NCBI GenBank assembly: GCA_013396635.1
Contig: WBMW01001608.1
Location: 85,219 to 149,218 of the forward strand
Source: Penelope pileata
Taxonomy: Eukaryota; Chordata; Aves; Galliformes; Cracidae
Direction: 5' to 3'
Length of the DNA: 64,000 nt
In this document: positions 48,593 through 62,285 of the stretch, piece after piece
How positions within the stretch are numbered: position 1 is the stretch's first letter
How the letters are laid out: each line of letters begins with the position of its first letter
Position numbers and translations under genes: made by a program
The notes under the pieces: generated by a model
Database searches by the model: none
What the model was told of the DNA's origin: nothing
Seen by the model: only the letters and a program-made list of their open reading frames with translations

Positions 48593-51500
48593 TTTGCAGC
48601 CAGATTTCCCTAGATAAAGTGCTGGCTTGTCTCCACCCCTGTGGGACCATCAATGCCACAGTAAATAGGAAGATGTTCCTATCATTCTTGTATGTGATAC
48701 ACAGATGTGGGTTTCAAATCCCTGATTAGTGACTCCCAGGGAATCCTGAATACCCCACAGAGCCTCAGCCCTCCACCTGCTAAAAGCAGCTTCTCTGCCC
48801 AGGACAGCACATAGCCAAAGTCCATCACATACTCTGACATAGTTAAGACGGAGCCCACAAAAGCACTGGAACCAGAGATTCCCCCAGCGGCCTCAGGCAA
48901 GTGGCTCTGGGGAAGATTTCTGGCTCTGAGGGACAGCGACCACCCAGGCCAGCACAGCAAGCTGGCACAGGGTAGCCTCGTCAGTGTGGCACAGTGCCCA
49001 GATCATAAGCTCTTCTGAGAGTTTCCTTGCTGCCCTGGATCACATCTTTCTCATGAAGATTTTACAGGGATGTCATAACTATACATCCTCCTGTATGTGC
49101 ACTAAAGAATTAGAGTTTTCCCAGACCTGTGTAATTATTAACATGAGAGCAATTAGATAGACAGATCAAATAGCTTGTTAATAAAGCACCAATGAAAAGC
49201 ATAAAAATGTCTCAACTGGCATAAGAAAACTTGATTCCAGAATACTAAAAATCGTAACCTATGGAATGTTTAGTTTATATCATATGATTTATGAGATATG
49301 GGATATATTTTTCAAATTATACCTGTCCAATGCTCCGTGAAAAATCTGATTTATCTTGTAGGTCCCCAGGTAAAGTTGAAGTGAAACCTAATGTGGCTGG
49401 CTTTTGCCTGCTTTTGGACTCTTTTATGATCAGACCTTAGAGTATTATTTTAAGTTCAGTTAAAACATTGATTGGAGATTCTTACTTATAGCTGATCTAT
49501 TTTTCATCATTGAACTGATAAAGTAAGTCGTAACTGTAATTTTTAGGATGATAGATGTCATTCACCTGAATAGTGCTATTAGCACTTGTCCACTTTCAGG
49601 AATGTATTTTAAAGATAAAAAGGACACACATATGGCTTGGTGTAATTATGTAGCCCTTCAGACTGAAAAAAACTATTTAAAAGAATACAGCTTCATAACG
49701 TTATGTTTATCTTCTTTTAATTTCTATTACTTTTCCAAGTCTGTCAGCTTTACATATAAGTTTACATTTTGTCAAATTAAGTTGATAACACTAATTTCAC
49801 AGAAATAAAGGCCAACATTCACAAAGTACTACAACAAGCCAACACATGCCTAAGTCTCTGAATGGGAATGGGAATAAGAAAAAGACCTTGTTTTGGTAGG
49901 CAAACAAATTTCTGTTTGCATTTCACAAGGGATTATCATTAGGCTTGAGCAAACTCAATGTCTGTGAAGATCTTACAATTTTCCTGTGGTCCACAGGTTT
50001 TGCAGAGCTAGCTTGACTCCACAGACTTTGATATAATTTAAACTTTTTATTTGTTTTTCAAGTAAGAATTAGAACTGTACTGTAGCTTTTCAGGCAGCAA
50101 AAAACACACAGCTACCTAACGTACTGGATATTTTCTTTGACCTTGTGTAAAAGGTAATACTAGTATTCCTTTCAGATCTTCTGCCTGTATTATTTAATCC
50201 ATTCTTCATATTATGTTCACATTTGTTTTCCCATCCTGCTTTCTTCTGTTCTACTTTCCTTATATTATCACTAGATTTTATTATATGTGATCATCTTCTA
50301 AAAAGAAAAAGAAGCCAATAGTATTTAATGGTTAGAAACAGTCTTTGAATGTGCTTGTAATCGCATAAAATGAGTTCACCCATCCTTAGTTTTTTTGAGT
50401 ACATTTTACTGATAGTAAGGAACACTTTGACAGAATCCCCTTAATTAAAATATTCAACAAACTGAGAGCCTGTGATAGCTGGCTTTATGGTTTTACACAG
50501 TACTGTACCTTAAAGAGTGACTGGGTCAAATTCTAGTGTAAGTTGACATGATTTATGCTTTCTTTAACCTCAAATTATTTTACACTGTCTTGGCTCTCTT
50601 TTAGTGTACTTAAACACATTCAGACTTACTTAATTACCCGGAATTATTCTGATTCACAGTCATTGACTAATGCGCGAATTACATTCTTGTCCCACTACAT
50701 GAATCGTCCCCCTTTAATCCATTTTACTATAAAAACTCTGATAAGGTTGTAATGTGATTCATGGGATGTAGTGTTGTTACATTAATGTGCTCCAAGTGAA
50801 TAATTCAAATATTAACAAATTGTTACTCTGTTCTAGGAATCAACTACAATTTCTTTTTTTAGGGTGGAGCAACATTGCAAACACTGGTAGGTTTTGCGGT
50901 GCTTTTTGTAAATATTTTGAAGTGAAAATTTACTAATAATACTTACAGAAAGTTACTTTCCTATTGAAAGTTACTACAGCTCATCCATGGAGGTATTTTC
51001 ATTCAACAAACAAAGTCAAAAATTTAAATAATAATAGAAAAGACAAATAAATAAAAACACTTAAATTGTAATATCCACAGCCCCTAGTAACAAGTGATCT
51101 GAAATTCTGGGGAACATGTCCATAACTGGCACGAACAATGTAAAACATATGGAAATGCAAGTCTGCCAAAATGCATATCCACCACTGGTTGTAAATGTAA
51201 AAAGAAAGCCCACTGACAGATGAAAACATATTTCTGGTGTCAACCTTCCTGCAGACTTCTCTGTTGCTACAACAGTTGCTTTCCATTTTCTGGAAAGGTG
51301 TGATGGACAGAGAAGGGAGAGTGCCAGGAATAAGTGATGCATCTGTTTGAAGCTGCAGGCAGCAGCTGGGCTGGGTTCAAATGAGTTCATTGACAATAAT
51401 TCTTGAAATGACTTATTCTTGGTTGTGTACTTTGATTAACTTTTTGAAAAAAAGCTACATTTAGATTTTAAGAGACAGAAACCAACAGTCATTCTGCAAC

Positions 51501-52848
51501 AGCATAGAAGTTTATAGTTTACTCAGCAAAAGCTTATGTGCTGGTGAGTTTTAGAAACGTTGGTCACCTCAGTACTTGAGAAACCATTCTTGCTGGATTC
51601 TCTTAGTTCTCTGGAATGAAAAATAATTTCATAGTTTCAAAGTCTGAATTTCACTTATTGTTCTTCAAATTCATAGAACAGCAAACTGAGAAAGGTCTCT
51701 ACTGTGCAGTGATGAAGCTATGAACTCACAGCAGGCTGTCCTCAACCCAGCAAGCACACCTAGTTTTCTCTTCACTGATGAATTCTAAGGATAGGGTCTT
51801 TGTCTTGAGGAACTGGCACAACTGATCCAAAGCCCTCTGATGCCAAGAGAAGACCCTTGCTGACCTCAACAGGCTGTGAATCAAGGTGCAGTTTCAGACA
51901 GGGATGGAAAACACTTGATCATTAGTTAAGTAATCTTAATATAGCACGCTGAACTTTATTATATGCATGATATAAAACATCTAAAGAATTTCTACATGTG
52001 TTTACTATCAGATTTCAGCTATAATCTCTAAAGAGCTATAACCCATTGAAAAAATATGGCGCATAGCCTTAATCTGAAAGGAATCACAAAGCTGCTCACA
52101 ACAGTACGTCAGAGATGAGCTTGTTAATTTTATGAGGAGAAATGATGCAGTCTTAGTAGCATCTCAGTCTTACCTTGACCAGGCTGCACCTATATTCTCA
52201 TCTCTACCTCTTTTCCTTGGCCTGCACACATTTTTTGTCTGTGGTAAACTCACATACCCAAACATGGGATCTGTGGATTGAGGAACGGAGGTCCCATGTA
52301 TGTTTTTTTGAGTCTTATGGGAACTTAAGAAGTGAATATTCCTTCCATGGTGTGCCACATGCATATGCATGTATGCCCACACCCCTGTGTTGTCAGTTGG
52401 TAGTAAATGAAAACAATTTAGTGCAAGGTATATCACCTGCCATAGGAGAACATGAATCTGCTTGAGCCGCTATGTTGGAAATATTGGACAGTCTGTCTAT
52501 ATATACCATATGTGTATATTATAGCACTAGGAACCAGAACAGATCTAGCTGGTTTGTGATGATGTTGCTAGCTTGTGAAAGTTATGGGAAAAGTCTCTGA
52601 ATAGTTTTCACAGTGAATCATGTGTTGGCCAGCATTTCTCAGCATTGCAGTGGCCAGTAATATATTTTGCAACATTTAATTACCAACATTCATTTCTATT
52701 TACATGAGGCAGGAATCAAATAAAATATAAGTAATAAAAATAGCGAAGAAATACAGTTGACTCTAATAGTTATTTGATTCTAAATGAAAAGTGTGATAGT
52801 GGTGCTACACAAGAAAGTTCTTGATTTTTTTTTGAAAAAAGAGATTTG

Positions 52849-52878
52849 TTAGGGTCTATTAGGGTCTGTTAGGGTTTA
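52849..52878 (+). repeat. Telomere-like decamer repeat TTAGGGTCTR x3
   Basis: Three adjacent decamers start with the vertebrate telomere hexamer: TTAGGGTCTA, TTAGGGTCTG and TTAGGGTTTA. The ten-base period shows that it is not a simple telomere array. Confidence 0.85.
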
Positions 52879-53735
52879 TTTAAAGAGGCTGAAAAACTAT
52901 GGACTTAGGAAAGTTATGTAAATACATGAATGTTTGTGTATTTGTGAGGGGCCGCTTCATTTTCTTAATTAACTGAATCTGCCTTTTTAAAGTAATGCAC
53001 TATGTGCATATTTGTACATTCTTTTCACAGAGAAACAGAAAGACAGTATCGTCTTCCTGTTTGCTGCAAGAATTTGCAAGTGTCATCAGTAAATGATAAA
53101 ATTAAATTTCTCCTTTGATTTTAGCTTCATTTAAAGGTCATCCTACAGAATCTTTAAATGCCAATAAGTTTGTTATTTCTTTTGCAGGAAAGATTGTGCA
53201 GCTACTTTGTGAAAATTTCTTTCTATCCTGTGCTTCCTATACGTAAGCAGTGGTAACAGAAGGCTTTTTACCTACCCAGATTTTTTAAGTCATGCAATTT
53301 AAAAGAAACAACCAACTGTAAAAAAAAAAAAAAAGCCAACGGCATAAAATCCAGCTGCTTGTGCCCACTACGTGCAAAAAATGGAATCCATAAACAGATA
53401 TTTTCAGCTGTTTCACAGATTTTTCTGCAGTGCTCATCACTGGTTCCCTACATGTTGTTTGTTAAACCATTTTTATGTGTTTTACTCTAAAATTTCTCCT
53501 CCAAATGTCTGTGAAGGGCAAATAGTAATTAAATCTGTACCTTTGAAAGGTGGAAACCCTGAGGCCACATCAAAATTAGTCTTGGTGACCAATACCTGAC
53601 GACTCAGATTAAACTATGCTTTTCTGAGAACTTCATTGCAAAACAACACAAAAGAAAAGGCTGCTCTTTCCCTCTTGTTAGTATGGGTGAAAGTTATATA
53701 GAGAAAATCAGTTAAAGCATGATGAGATGGCTACC

Positions 53736-53751
53736 GTCTGTCTGTCTGTCT
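53736..53751. repeat. (GTCT)4 microsatellite
   Basis: Four GTCT units at 53736-53751. Confidence 0.85.
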
Positions 53752-56700
53752 ACCAGTCAGAAGAGAAAAACTTTATGTGATCTTGTGGATAAATGGGGAA
53801 AGCTCTGAAAAAACACGTACCACTTGTAGTAAAGATAACATCCTGCCTGTGAGATTTATGAAAGTAGAGCCCAGGCTCAGACCTGCCCTCCCTGGTTAAC
53901 CCACCTGGTCTTGTGAAAAGGTCCACTTGCTTTGGAGTATAAGGGTTTTGGTATAAAGATACTAGAGAGGGATGCAAGTCATCATTAAACGAAACAGAGA
54001 AGTTAGTAGTGAAAAAGCATTCGATTTGCTCCTTCTCACTCCCCACTTCACAGTTTGCCTCCCCCAGCTAAATGTTGGGCTGAGATAAACCACCAGAACC
54101 CCGAAATGATCCATGTAAAAATAGTCTTTCTGTCTTACAGCTGAAGTATTACTCTTACAGAGCTCTTGGAGACCATGTTTAATGCTTATTTTATTTAAAA
54201 TAAATAAGACAAAAATGATCAATTGTCTTATCAGAAAAACAGTAGTGCAGAACAGTGTTCAGTTCATAGATTTTTTACATTCAAATGGGACTAATCATTA
54301 TGAAGATGATTTCAAGTCTACAGAGGAAAATGAATCAGATTTTGAGTGAGAAGTAAAAATTGACACCCTAAATGTGAAACTATATTGGCAAGCTTGGTGT
54401 TCTTTTTTTTTTTTTTTTTTTAAATAAAAAAAAAACAGAGTGAGAGCTAACCAAGAAAACATGCACGACCAAGTGTAAATTTTTGCAAGATAAATTTATC
54501 CGACTCAAATTTTTACTGCTTGCAAAAGCTATCTGTACCGAGTTCAAATAGATTGTTCAAAAAACTGCTAAATAATAGACATGAAAAAATGTTGATTGTA
54601 TGTATGCAAAGTGGGCATCAAGTGAATAAGCAGATTACCTACTAATAAATGCCCACCTAAATGCCTTGTAACCATAACTGTAAAAGTCAGTTCTCAATGT
54701 CATGCAAGAACAAGAATAGGTGGAAGGTCTCGGGACAGCTCCTTCAATAAGATGTCAGTGGTATTTCAGTTGCCAAAGTTTTTATATAACATGCACTGTA
54801 TTGTAATTCTGTTACTTTCACAAAGCGCGTACCATGTTATTCATGATAAAACACTTTCTTCAAGAACTGTCTGTAAAAGACAAAGTGACCAGATCTTGGC
54901 AGAATAAAACATCAAGAGTTTGCCTTTATCAGTGCCCTGATAGAAAGTGCAATCTCAGAGGCGTTTTTGGCCCTTAACCTGAATGTTGTAACTTTCTGTT
55001 TTCATTCTCACAGTTTCCTGGATTAGAGAGCACAGTTACAGAACACCTAAATAAGGAAATTTCGTTTTGATTCCTGCAGCAAGGAAGATTTAGCATCATT
55101 TTCTCATCTGCTTCTTCATTTCACCTACCTTGCTTGGACTACTTTCTCTCCTCTGCTCTAGTTGAAGCAACCTTCCTCCTGCTCAGTTCCAATCACCTCT
55201 TTCTTTCAGCTGCATCGCTATCAGATGGTGGTGCAGCACTAGCCTGTTGATGTTTTAAAGTCTCTGTTCCCATGCGGTAAGTACCTGGGGCTTCTCTGGC
55301 TACAGAAAATTAGTGGTAGGACAAGCTTCACAATATTCTAGAGAGATTTTAAAAGAGCAAAAGATGTTCTATAATGTGCAAGACAGAAAAAAAAGCCCAG
55401 ATTTCTTGAAGCCTTCTACATTGCAGAAAGTTTTATAAGCCTAACAGTACTCAGAAGAAAAGAGGAATGGTGAGGAGCTTATCTACAATGCAATATAGTA
55501 ACTAAGATATTTTACTGTTTAGGATTATGACTGTTCATCCATTTCTGGAACAGAAATATAACTTTTAAAAATGTTAGCGTCATTTGAAAATCATTTATTG
55601 TTGAGTTCTAATAATAACCTTTTCTTTAGAGTGTTATTTTACTTACCACATATTCACTGGGGTCTTGTTCTCAGCTGTAATTTCCAAGACCTAGTTTAAC
55701 ACGAATAAAATAATATTTAAATTAAAAAGAGATTGAACCAAGATTAGAGTACTTCTATCTTCTGCAAACTCTTTGCCTCAGTGCCAGGTAGTATATTTCT
55801 TCTGCTCATGTGAATACTCACATGGTCCTATATGGCAGATACCTTGGCAGTACTTCTTTCCCACATCCATCCTTATCAAAAATCTTTACAAAATGTTAAT
55901 ACAATCTGAACCATTGGGAAGCAAACCCCAAATAAAGGGACAAATTACATAAGGTCAATTTTTCCTTTGGTTCTCTGTTGTGCTTTATTTTTTTTAACTT
56001 TCCATTTAAACACCTGTTATATTAATCTGTGTTCCAAGCATTTTGTGACCATTATTACAGTTTGGAGAAAGACAAGAGGACAGTGAGAGGCTTGATGAAA
56101 GAGAAGATTTACACCTTTTTCCTCGTTAGTTACATCTATGTAATTACAGGAAAGCATTGAGTAGGTACCACTTTGCCACACACCTGAAGCATTTTTTGCT
56201 TGACAGTGCACTGATAGTTTAGTAACACAGCCCCTACTGTGACTGACAGTTGGTTTTGGACTAAATCATATTCATTTCAACAGGAGATGGTGGCTATTGG
56301 CTAGTTCAGCCAAAGACTATTTGGCAGAGTATATGAACCTTCATGAAGTTCTACAGTATTGCACAGCTCCATGTGACGCTGCTGTCTGCAACACAGGTTT
56401 ACCCTTAGTTTGTCTACAAACAGTAGCCAAAGGCAGTGCTATAGAAAGGCAGAGAATCACTGAAAAAGATGTCTTTAGTTCCAGTGAAGATTACGTGCAT
56501 GCCAGACACATCAACATGACAGATGACTCGACAGAACAGGTAGTTAAAATAGTTTCTAAAGTTCACCTCTAGGAAAGTTGCTCCTAGGGTAAAAGCTCAA
56601 ACCTCAGCTCACTCAAGAGAAATTTATTTTGGAACATTGTTTCTATATTTAACCTCTTGGGAAAGCAAAATGAATAAATTAATACTGTTACTTCAATCCT

Positions 56701-59401
56701 TTCATCTGTTGTATTTAATATTTTCCAAGAGGCAGTTCAATGCCATCTGAATTTGTAAATTTCTGAAATGGAAGGCATTAAGTCTGTTGATTGGAAAAGG
56801 AGCAAATACTGTATTTCTATTGAAGAAGCCAAATCTGAAGGTGATCCAAGAAATTGCATTAATGTAGTCTTCAGCCCAGAATCACAGATGAGTCTAGCAA
56901 TCAATCACAAGAGAGAAAAGAGAAAATAAAATAAGGCACTGAAGAGAAATTGGATGGCAATATAAGTCCTGCCATCTTATCTCCACCAGTAAACCCAGTG
57001 TTGATGGGATCTCCTGCATGAGCTTTCCAAATTAAGTTTGTGTTCTTCCTGGGGACACCAAGAATGCAAAATTATGGCTCCCAGATGATCTGCTCAGACC
57101 CTGGGGAGAAAGGACATTTTCATACCACCTATGTAGGCATGCTTTACTCCAGACATCTAGACCTGTTGCAATTCAAACTATTTCAAAGTAGGAGGCCAGA
57201 ATTCACGTAGGGCAATGATAAAATGATATCTGATCTTTCTTTCCTCTTTTGCTCAGCCTCTCTCTGACAGTCTGAACAGTTCACACAGGGAGGAGAAGAG
57301 ATCTGTGCAGAGGGGTGGAAAATCTCTCACCCTTGGAAAATCTCTAAGGTAGTGAAAAGGGGACACCTGTCATACATGGCATCTGGTAGGTCTGATTTGA
57401 ATGAAGCAGAATGAGGGCTTGCAGCATGGGTCTCTGTCCTCCAGCTGAGTGTCCTAATAACCTCTAGGTTACTGGCTTCTCCAGAGTTACCTTAGTACAC
57501 TTGTTTCATCCTGATACAAGGGGGGAAATTTCTGAATTTTTGGCAGGAGAGTAAAACCACCCAGCTACAGTCTCAATGCATGCACCCTCTCTCCATGGGA
57601 GGTGAGCAATCAGGCTCCATGCTGTTCCCTCAGGTACTGGCCCAGCTCCATGGGCTGATAAAGAAGGATAATAGTTCTGTGGCCCCACCTCCTCCACTTG
57701 TCTTTTTGACATCCTGCTCCCCAAATCTGAGTGACAACAAAGCCTAATGCAGTAGTTCTTGGGCTGCCTAGGACACCCACCAGGCAGCCTGTCAGGTCCT
57801 GTGTGGATGCCAGGGCTCACTTGAGAGCAGAACCTCGCTAGCTTCGGAGACTGAAAAGAATTCACTTTCATTTCCAGCCACCAGCAGCATCACCCTGGCT
57901 TACCTGAATTACTTCGGGGTGCAAAGTTTCCTGCCTACCCTGCTGTCCCTCTCCTGTGCAACGTCTCCTATAGGTACCTGCCAAACATCCTCTGTTGGAG
58001 AGGCAGGAACAATGAGGAAATTAGGCAGACATTGAGAAGACTCACGCAAAGCAGAAAGATAATGACTGCTCCAGCCAGCCCTGGCAATTGCTGTGCAAAC
58101 TTCCCTGCACAGCAGTGCCAATGCAGCTCGCTCCTGACTGTGACACACCTGCTTGCTGAGAGCTGCGCATCCCTGTGCCAGGGCTGCCCACCACACCATG
58201 CCTGCAACTTTGCTGCTCTCCGCTCCTGAACAATACGTGTTGTGGAGGGGAATCAAACGCCCTTCATTCCACTTTTAAATGCAACATCCAAATTCAGACC
58301 TATAGCTCCAAACATCAGTGATAACCACTCTTTCGCATCTTTGCTGTGCGTATATGTGCTATATACCAAAGCAGGAAGTTACACTTTCCTGTCTGTAGAA
58401 TCCTCTGTGTGATTTACAAAACATCACTGAGCTCATTTTAGGAGAATTCATTGCTGGAAAATGATTTTCAGTGAATGTTTTATTAATCAACACTTGTCAA
58501 ATCATATCTGCAGAAAAAAAAAGTACTAAAATAAACCCAAACAAAAATAATAGAACAATTATTGCTTGAAGATTCTGATTGCCTATAAATTATAACTCTA
58601 TTCAGCTCCCTGACAATTTATGTTTTCATTTATGAAACCATTCTTGTTATTAACTTGCAGTCTAGTTTACTGGAGGAAGTAGGAATACACCAAGCAGGCA
58701 AATCATTTCAAACACTGTCCTGAAAACCTAAGGGACCGGTTTATTACCACTATTTTAAAGCACAAGATAAGTTTAAAATAGGGCTTTATTTCACAAGGCA
58801 AGGGTTGGGCAGGACAAAATAACTCACCATGACCACAGTTCCTGATGCAAAAGTGTCAGTGTGCTTGGTACATTTGTAATGTGTTTACTCTCATTACAGT
58901 TTTCAGTGTTGTCAGTGTTTTACTGGCATGCAACCACAGAGCACAGACTGCTATTGCTGGTTAACCTTGTTATTGCAGACAAGTTACAAGTCCTGACAAG
59001 AGTTTGATAACTGTGCCTACTTATTTTAAGCCATACATGAGGAAAGGGTAGGAGGTTCAAAGTAAGTTATGCTTTCCTGTGCGAGTCCCCATATGATCAC
59101 TCAAAGTTACTGTAAATATAAAAGCAGAAGTGCCTGATTGCCGTTTTGTCATTATGACAAGAAGGTAATAAAAAAAAAAAAACAGAATCAAACACGAGGT
59201 TGAACTTACTGAGAAAAATGTCAAACTTTGGATCCTCGATACTCTAAAGCAAGTGTGTGGAATTAGCTACCTGTACAGGTGTTTGCAGGATCAAAGACTC
59301 ATTAACTTGCAAATAATATTTTCTGGAATCTATATCCCAGAAGAAACAATGACCGAACACGTAAAGAGTGGAAATTGCTATTTCTACAGAAAAAAATATG
59401 C

Positions 59402-59458
59402 TTTTTCCCTCCTCCCCCTTCTTTGCCTCTTCCTTCTCTTCCTCCTCCTCCCCCTCTT
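59402..59458. repeat. Polypyrimidine tract
   Basis: Nearly all C/T on the plus strand for about 57 bases (a single G interrupts it), with repeated CTTCCT and CCTCCT blocks. Such homopurine-homopyrimidine DNA can form triplex structures and is often a low-complexity artefact in open frames. Confidence 0.85.
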
Positions 59459-59960
59459 GACATATTTACAGCCTATTCACCCAGCTCAGACCCTTGTTAT
59501 ATCCTGTTGTACACTTTGATTATAAACTTGCTAGATCAAAATAGCTTTTCCTATTATTCAAAAAAAAAAAAAAAAAACAGCTTGCGAAAAAAAAGCATCA
59601 TCCAGCTCTAATCCTTGACAAATCACTGCTGGAATGTAAATATTATCTTACTATTTCACCAGTGCTCCACAGCAGTTAAATAATAAAGTGCTGAAGAAAA
59701 AACAGAAATGAAATGTTTAGGCAGTTCCTGGATGCTATTCCACGAATCATGATAAAGTGGATAATGTTCTAATAACTTCCCAAACAGAGACATCTAAATA
59801 AAGTGGCTTAGATATTCAGAGTTATTGGCCATGTTCTGTTCTTTTAAAGTAAGGATTGTAGATGTGTAGCCCTACAATTAGATGTATATGATTACACGAT
59901 TGTAGACGTATTGCCCTACTTACAGTTTGTCACCTAAATTAGAAATTCACAAAAGAGTGC

Positions 59961-59961
<1 letters not shown>

Positions 59962-60011
<50 letters not shown>

Positions 60012-60041
60012 AAAAATTAAAAAAAAAAAAAAAAAAAAAAA
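59962..60041. repeat. Very long A-tract (A48 plus A-rich continuation)
   Basis: Forty-eight uninterrupted A residues, then a G and a further 31 bases that are all A except for two T. No retrogene, SINE or CR1 sequence is recognisable upstream, so it is not an obvious retrotransposon tail. Confidence 0.9.
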
Positions 60042-61948
60042 GGAAAAGTCATTGATCTTTAACAAGCATCTGCCAGTGGCTATTTGCACATCAATTCTTA
60101 CTGTTGTCCCGCTGTGGAGAGAAGTGCTGCTGCCCTGTGTATACCTTTGGTTTGAGCGGAATTTCCTTATCATTAAGGTCCATCAGTGTTAATTAGTGTC
60201 GCTACAACAAGAGCAGTCGAATAGTCAACATATGGGAGGCAGAGCAGAGGCAGGATTCTGTTCCCAAACAGCATCTGAAGTGGCTTGGAAATCTTGTTTT
60301 TTTCAGTCTAGGATCATGCTGCCTCTGAAAAGTGCAGTACCGTCCACATCACTTTACACCAATGGAGGTCCATGTTACCAAATTCTTGAAAAAACAGAAA
60401 GGGTTAGCAACTAAACTCAGAGAGCTGTGGACCTGCCTTAAAAGTGAGAAAATCCTTTTCTCATTCATCTTTTAATGTTCCTTAAAATTAGATGAGAGAA
60501 AAGATAGTTACCGGCTTCATCCTTCTCCACCCTATCATTTAACCACAGAAAAGACTGATCGTAAATCAGTAACTTCTGTGCTATCAAACATCTACAAGTT
60601 TTTCAGTATGCTATTTTACCTCACAGGAGTAGATACTGCAAATTGAATATGCTTCACAAAGTCACAACCATTTTAATGAACTACTTCTAATGTGACTGTG
60701 CTTCTGAGAACACACAGTTCTTTCAAATGCGTTTACAAGTGAAACACATTTCCAAGATTTATTATAACATATTATTTCCTAAAAATGCAGTAGAATTGTT
60801 TTGTTATGCCTTAATTATTCTTAACTATTTGAAAGCTGTTATTTTTTCTTCTGAGATCTGTTTTGACAAAAAAAAAAAAAAAAAAGGTAAATGCAAAAGT
60901 GCCCATTTCTGGTTTTGTTGTTTGTATTTCTATAGATTTTCTGCATTAGGACACTTCACAGTGGAAACTTCTTACATAATTTTGCAAAATGCAAAGGTAG
61001 AACGTCTATTCTAATAAATTATTTAGAAAAAGTTCCTCTTTTAAGTACAAGCTCTCCAGTGTCAATTTTGCCACCTTGGTAAATATTTATAGATGAGTCA
61101 CAAGCCTCTAAAGAAAAGTTTTGGATCAGGAGCCTGACTGAGGCACTGCTAGCAATAAGCATATTCATGTTTCACTTGCTGACCTTGTATCTGCTACCTT
61201 TATGGGAAAATCAAATGCTTTTCATTATTACATTCAATTTCTGTCCTATATTTCAAGCCACTTCTAAACTCTGTTTCTTGAGGCTCATGCTGATGTGTAA
61301 ACAGAACGTTTCTTTATGAATCATACACAGATGTCAGCAACTTTGGTCTTGGGTAAAGTTCACGGACGTGATAAACCTAAACCTTAAGGGACTTTTTTGG
61401 GTCTGTGAGAGTGAAATGGCACATTTAAATCGATTCTGTTTATACCTAGTGTGTAAAGGAGACTTATTTTTATACTCTGATACACCTTCAGTATCAGAAG
61501 GTGAAATACCAAGAGTAGTAAGGAATCAAGGGGTTACAGCCATTCAGCCAAAATAAATGTGTTTCCTTATACATGAGAGGCCATGTCAGGGTTAATCCCA
61601 TTTTTAGTTCCATGGTTGTCTTCACACAGCTATGTTACACAGACAGCTTGTGTAACTGTCATTGGGCCAGTAGATTTACATGGCAACATGCTGTTTCAGA
61701 AAAACATTGCAATTTAATTAAGGTTTGTTTTCTTTTTTTTTCAAATGAAGTGATGAACAGAACTTAAGAACTGACATGAATAGCATGAGGTCCAACACCA
61801 CATGGTTCTTGCCCATCTATTTCACGCCAGTCATTCCCCTCTTTGAAAATGTGGGTCAAATCTCAGCTTGTCTCTGCCCAGGATCAAAACTGGATTCAGA
61901 CTAAGGGTCTTGAAAGTTTCTCTGAAAGAAAAAAGTAATAGTCATTGC

Positions 61949-62285
61949 AATCATAGAATCACAGAATTATAGAAACAGAATCATAGAATGGTTTGGGTTG
62001 GAAGGGACCTCAAAGGTCATCTAGTCCCAATCCCCTTGCCATGCACAGAAACATCTCCTACTAGACCAATTTGCCCAAAGCCCCATCCAAACTGGATTTA
62101 AACACCTTTAGTGATGGGCTATTCACAACTTCTCTGTGCAACTTTTCCAGTTCCTCGCCACTCTCATAGTGAAGAATTTCTTTCTTACATCTAATCTAAA
62201 CCTACCTTCTTTTGGTCAAAAGTCATTACTCTTTGTCATATCACTACACGCCCTTTTAAAAAGTCCCTCATATTGCTTCTTCGGA
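61949..62285 (-). mobile_element. CR1 LINE 3' end
   Basis: A short 5'-truncated CR1 read on the minus strand. The left end carries AATCATAGAATCACAGAATT and a second CATAGAATGGTTTGGGTTGG, the complement of the octamer tail and the 3' untranslated region. Further right are the complements of ORF2 C-terminal motifs (FRLDVRKKFFTMRVARNW-like, read with substitutions), for example GTGAAGAATTTCTTTCTTAC and CTAATCTAAACCTACC. Duplication of the octamer region around 61949-61995 is visible. It belongs to a different CR1 subfamily from the one at 45927. The right boundary near 62285 is approximate. Confidence 0.88.

Larger units (their letters stand above)
48593..61948. other. Long AT-rich stretch with no recognisable gene
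   Basis: The first 450 bases (to about 49040) are GC-richer but unidentified; beyond that the sequence is AT-rich. It contains a TTAGGG-like decamer array (52849-52878), A-runs at 53320-53334, 59170-59182, 59560-59577 and 59962-60041, a T19/A-rich inversion at 54403-54435, a (GTCT)4 tract at 53736-53751 and a polypyrimidine tract at 59402-59458. Exon-like segments with good splice borders occur at 53188-53242 and 55210-55276 (the latter has stops in all frames). A GC-rich patch at 57880-58250 has overlapping frames on both strands but no domain. Confidence 0.55.

Noticed and set aside
57506..58256. Cluster of open frames on both strands in a GC-rich patch
   Set aside because: Open frames in several overlapping phases reflect low stop frequency in GC-rich DNA, not a gene.
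59560..59577. A18 run as a possible processed-pseudogene tail
   Set aside because: The upstream sequence shows no coding similarity and no flanking target duplication.
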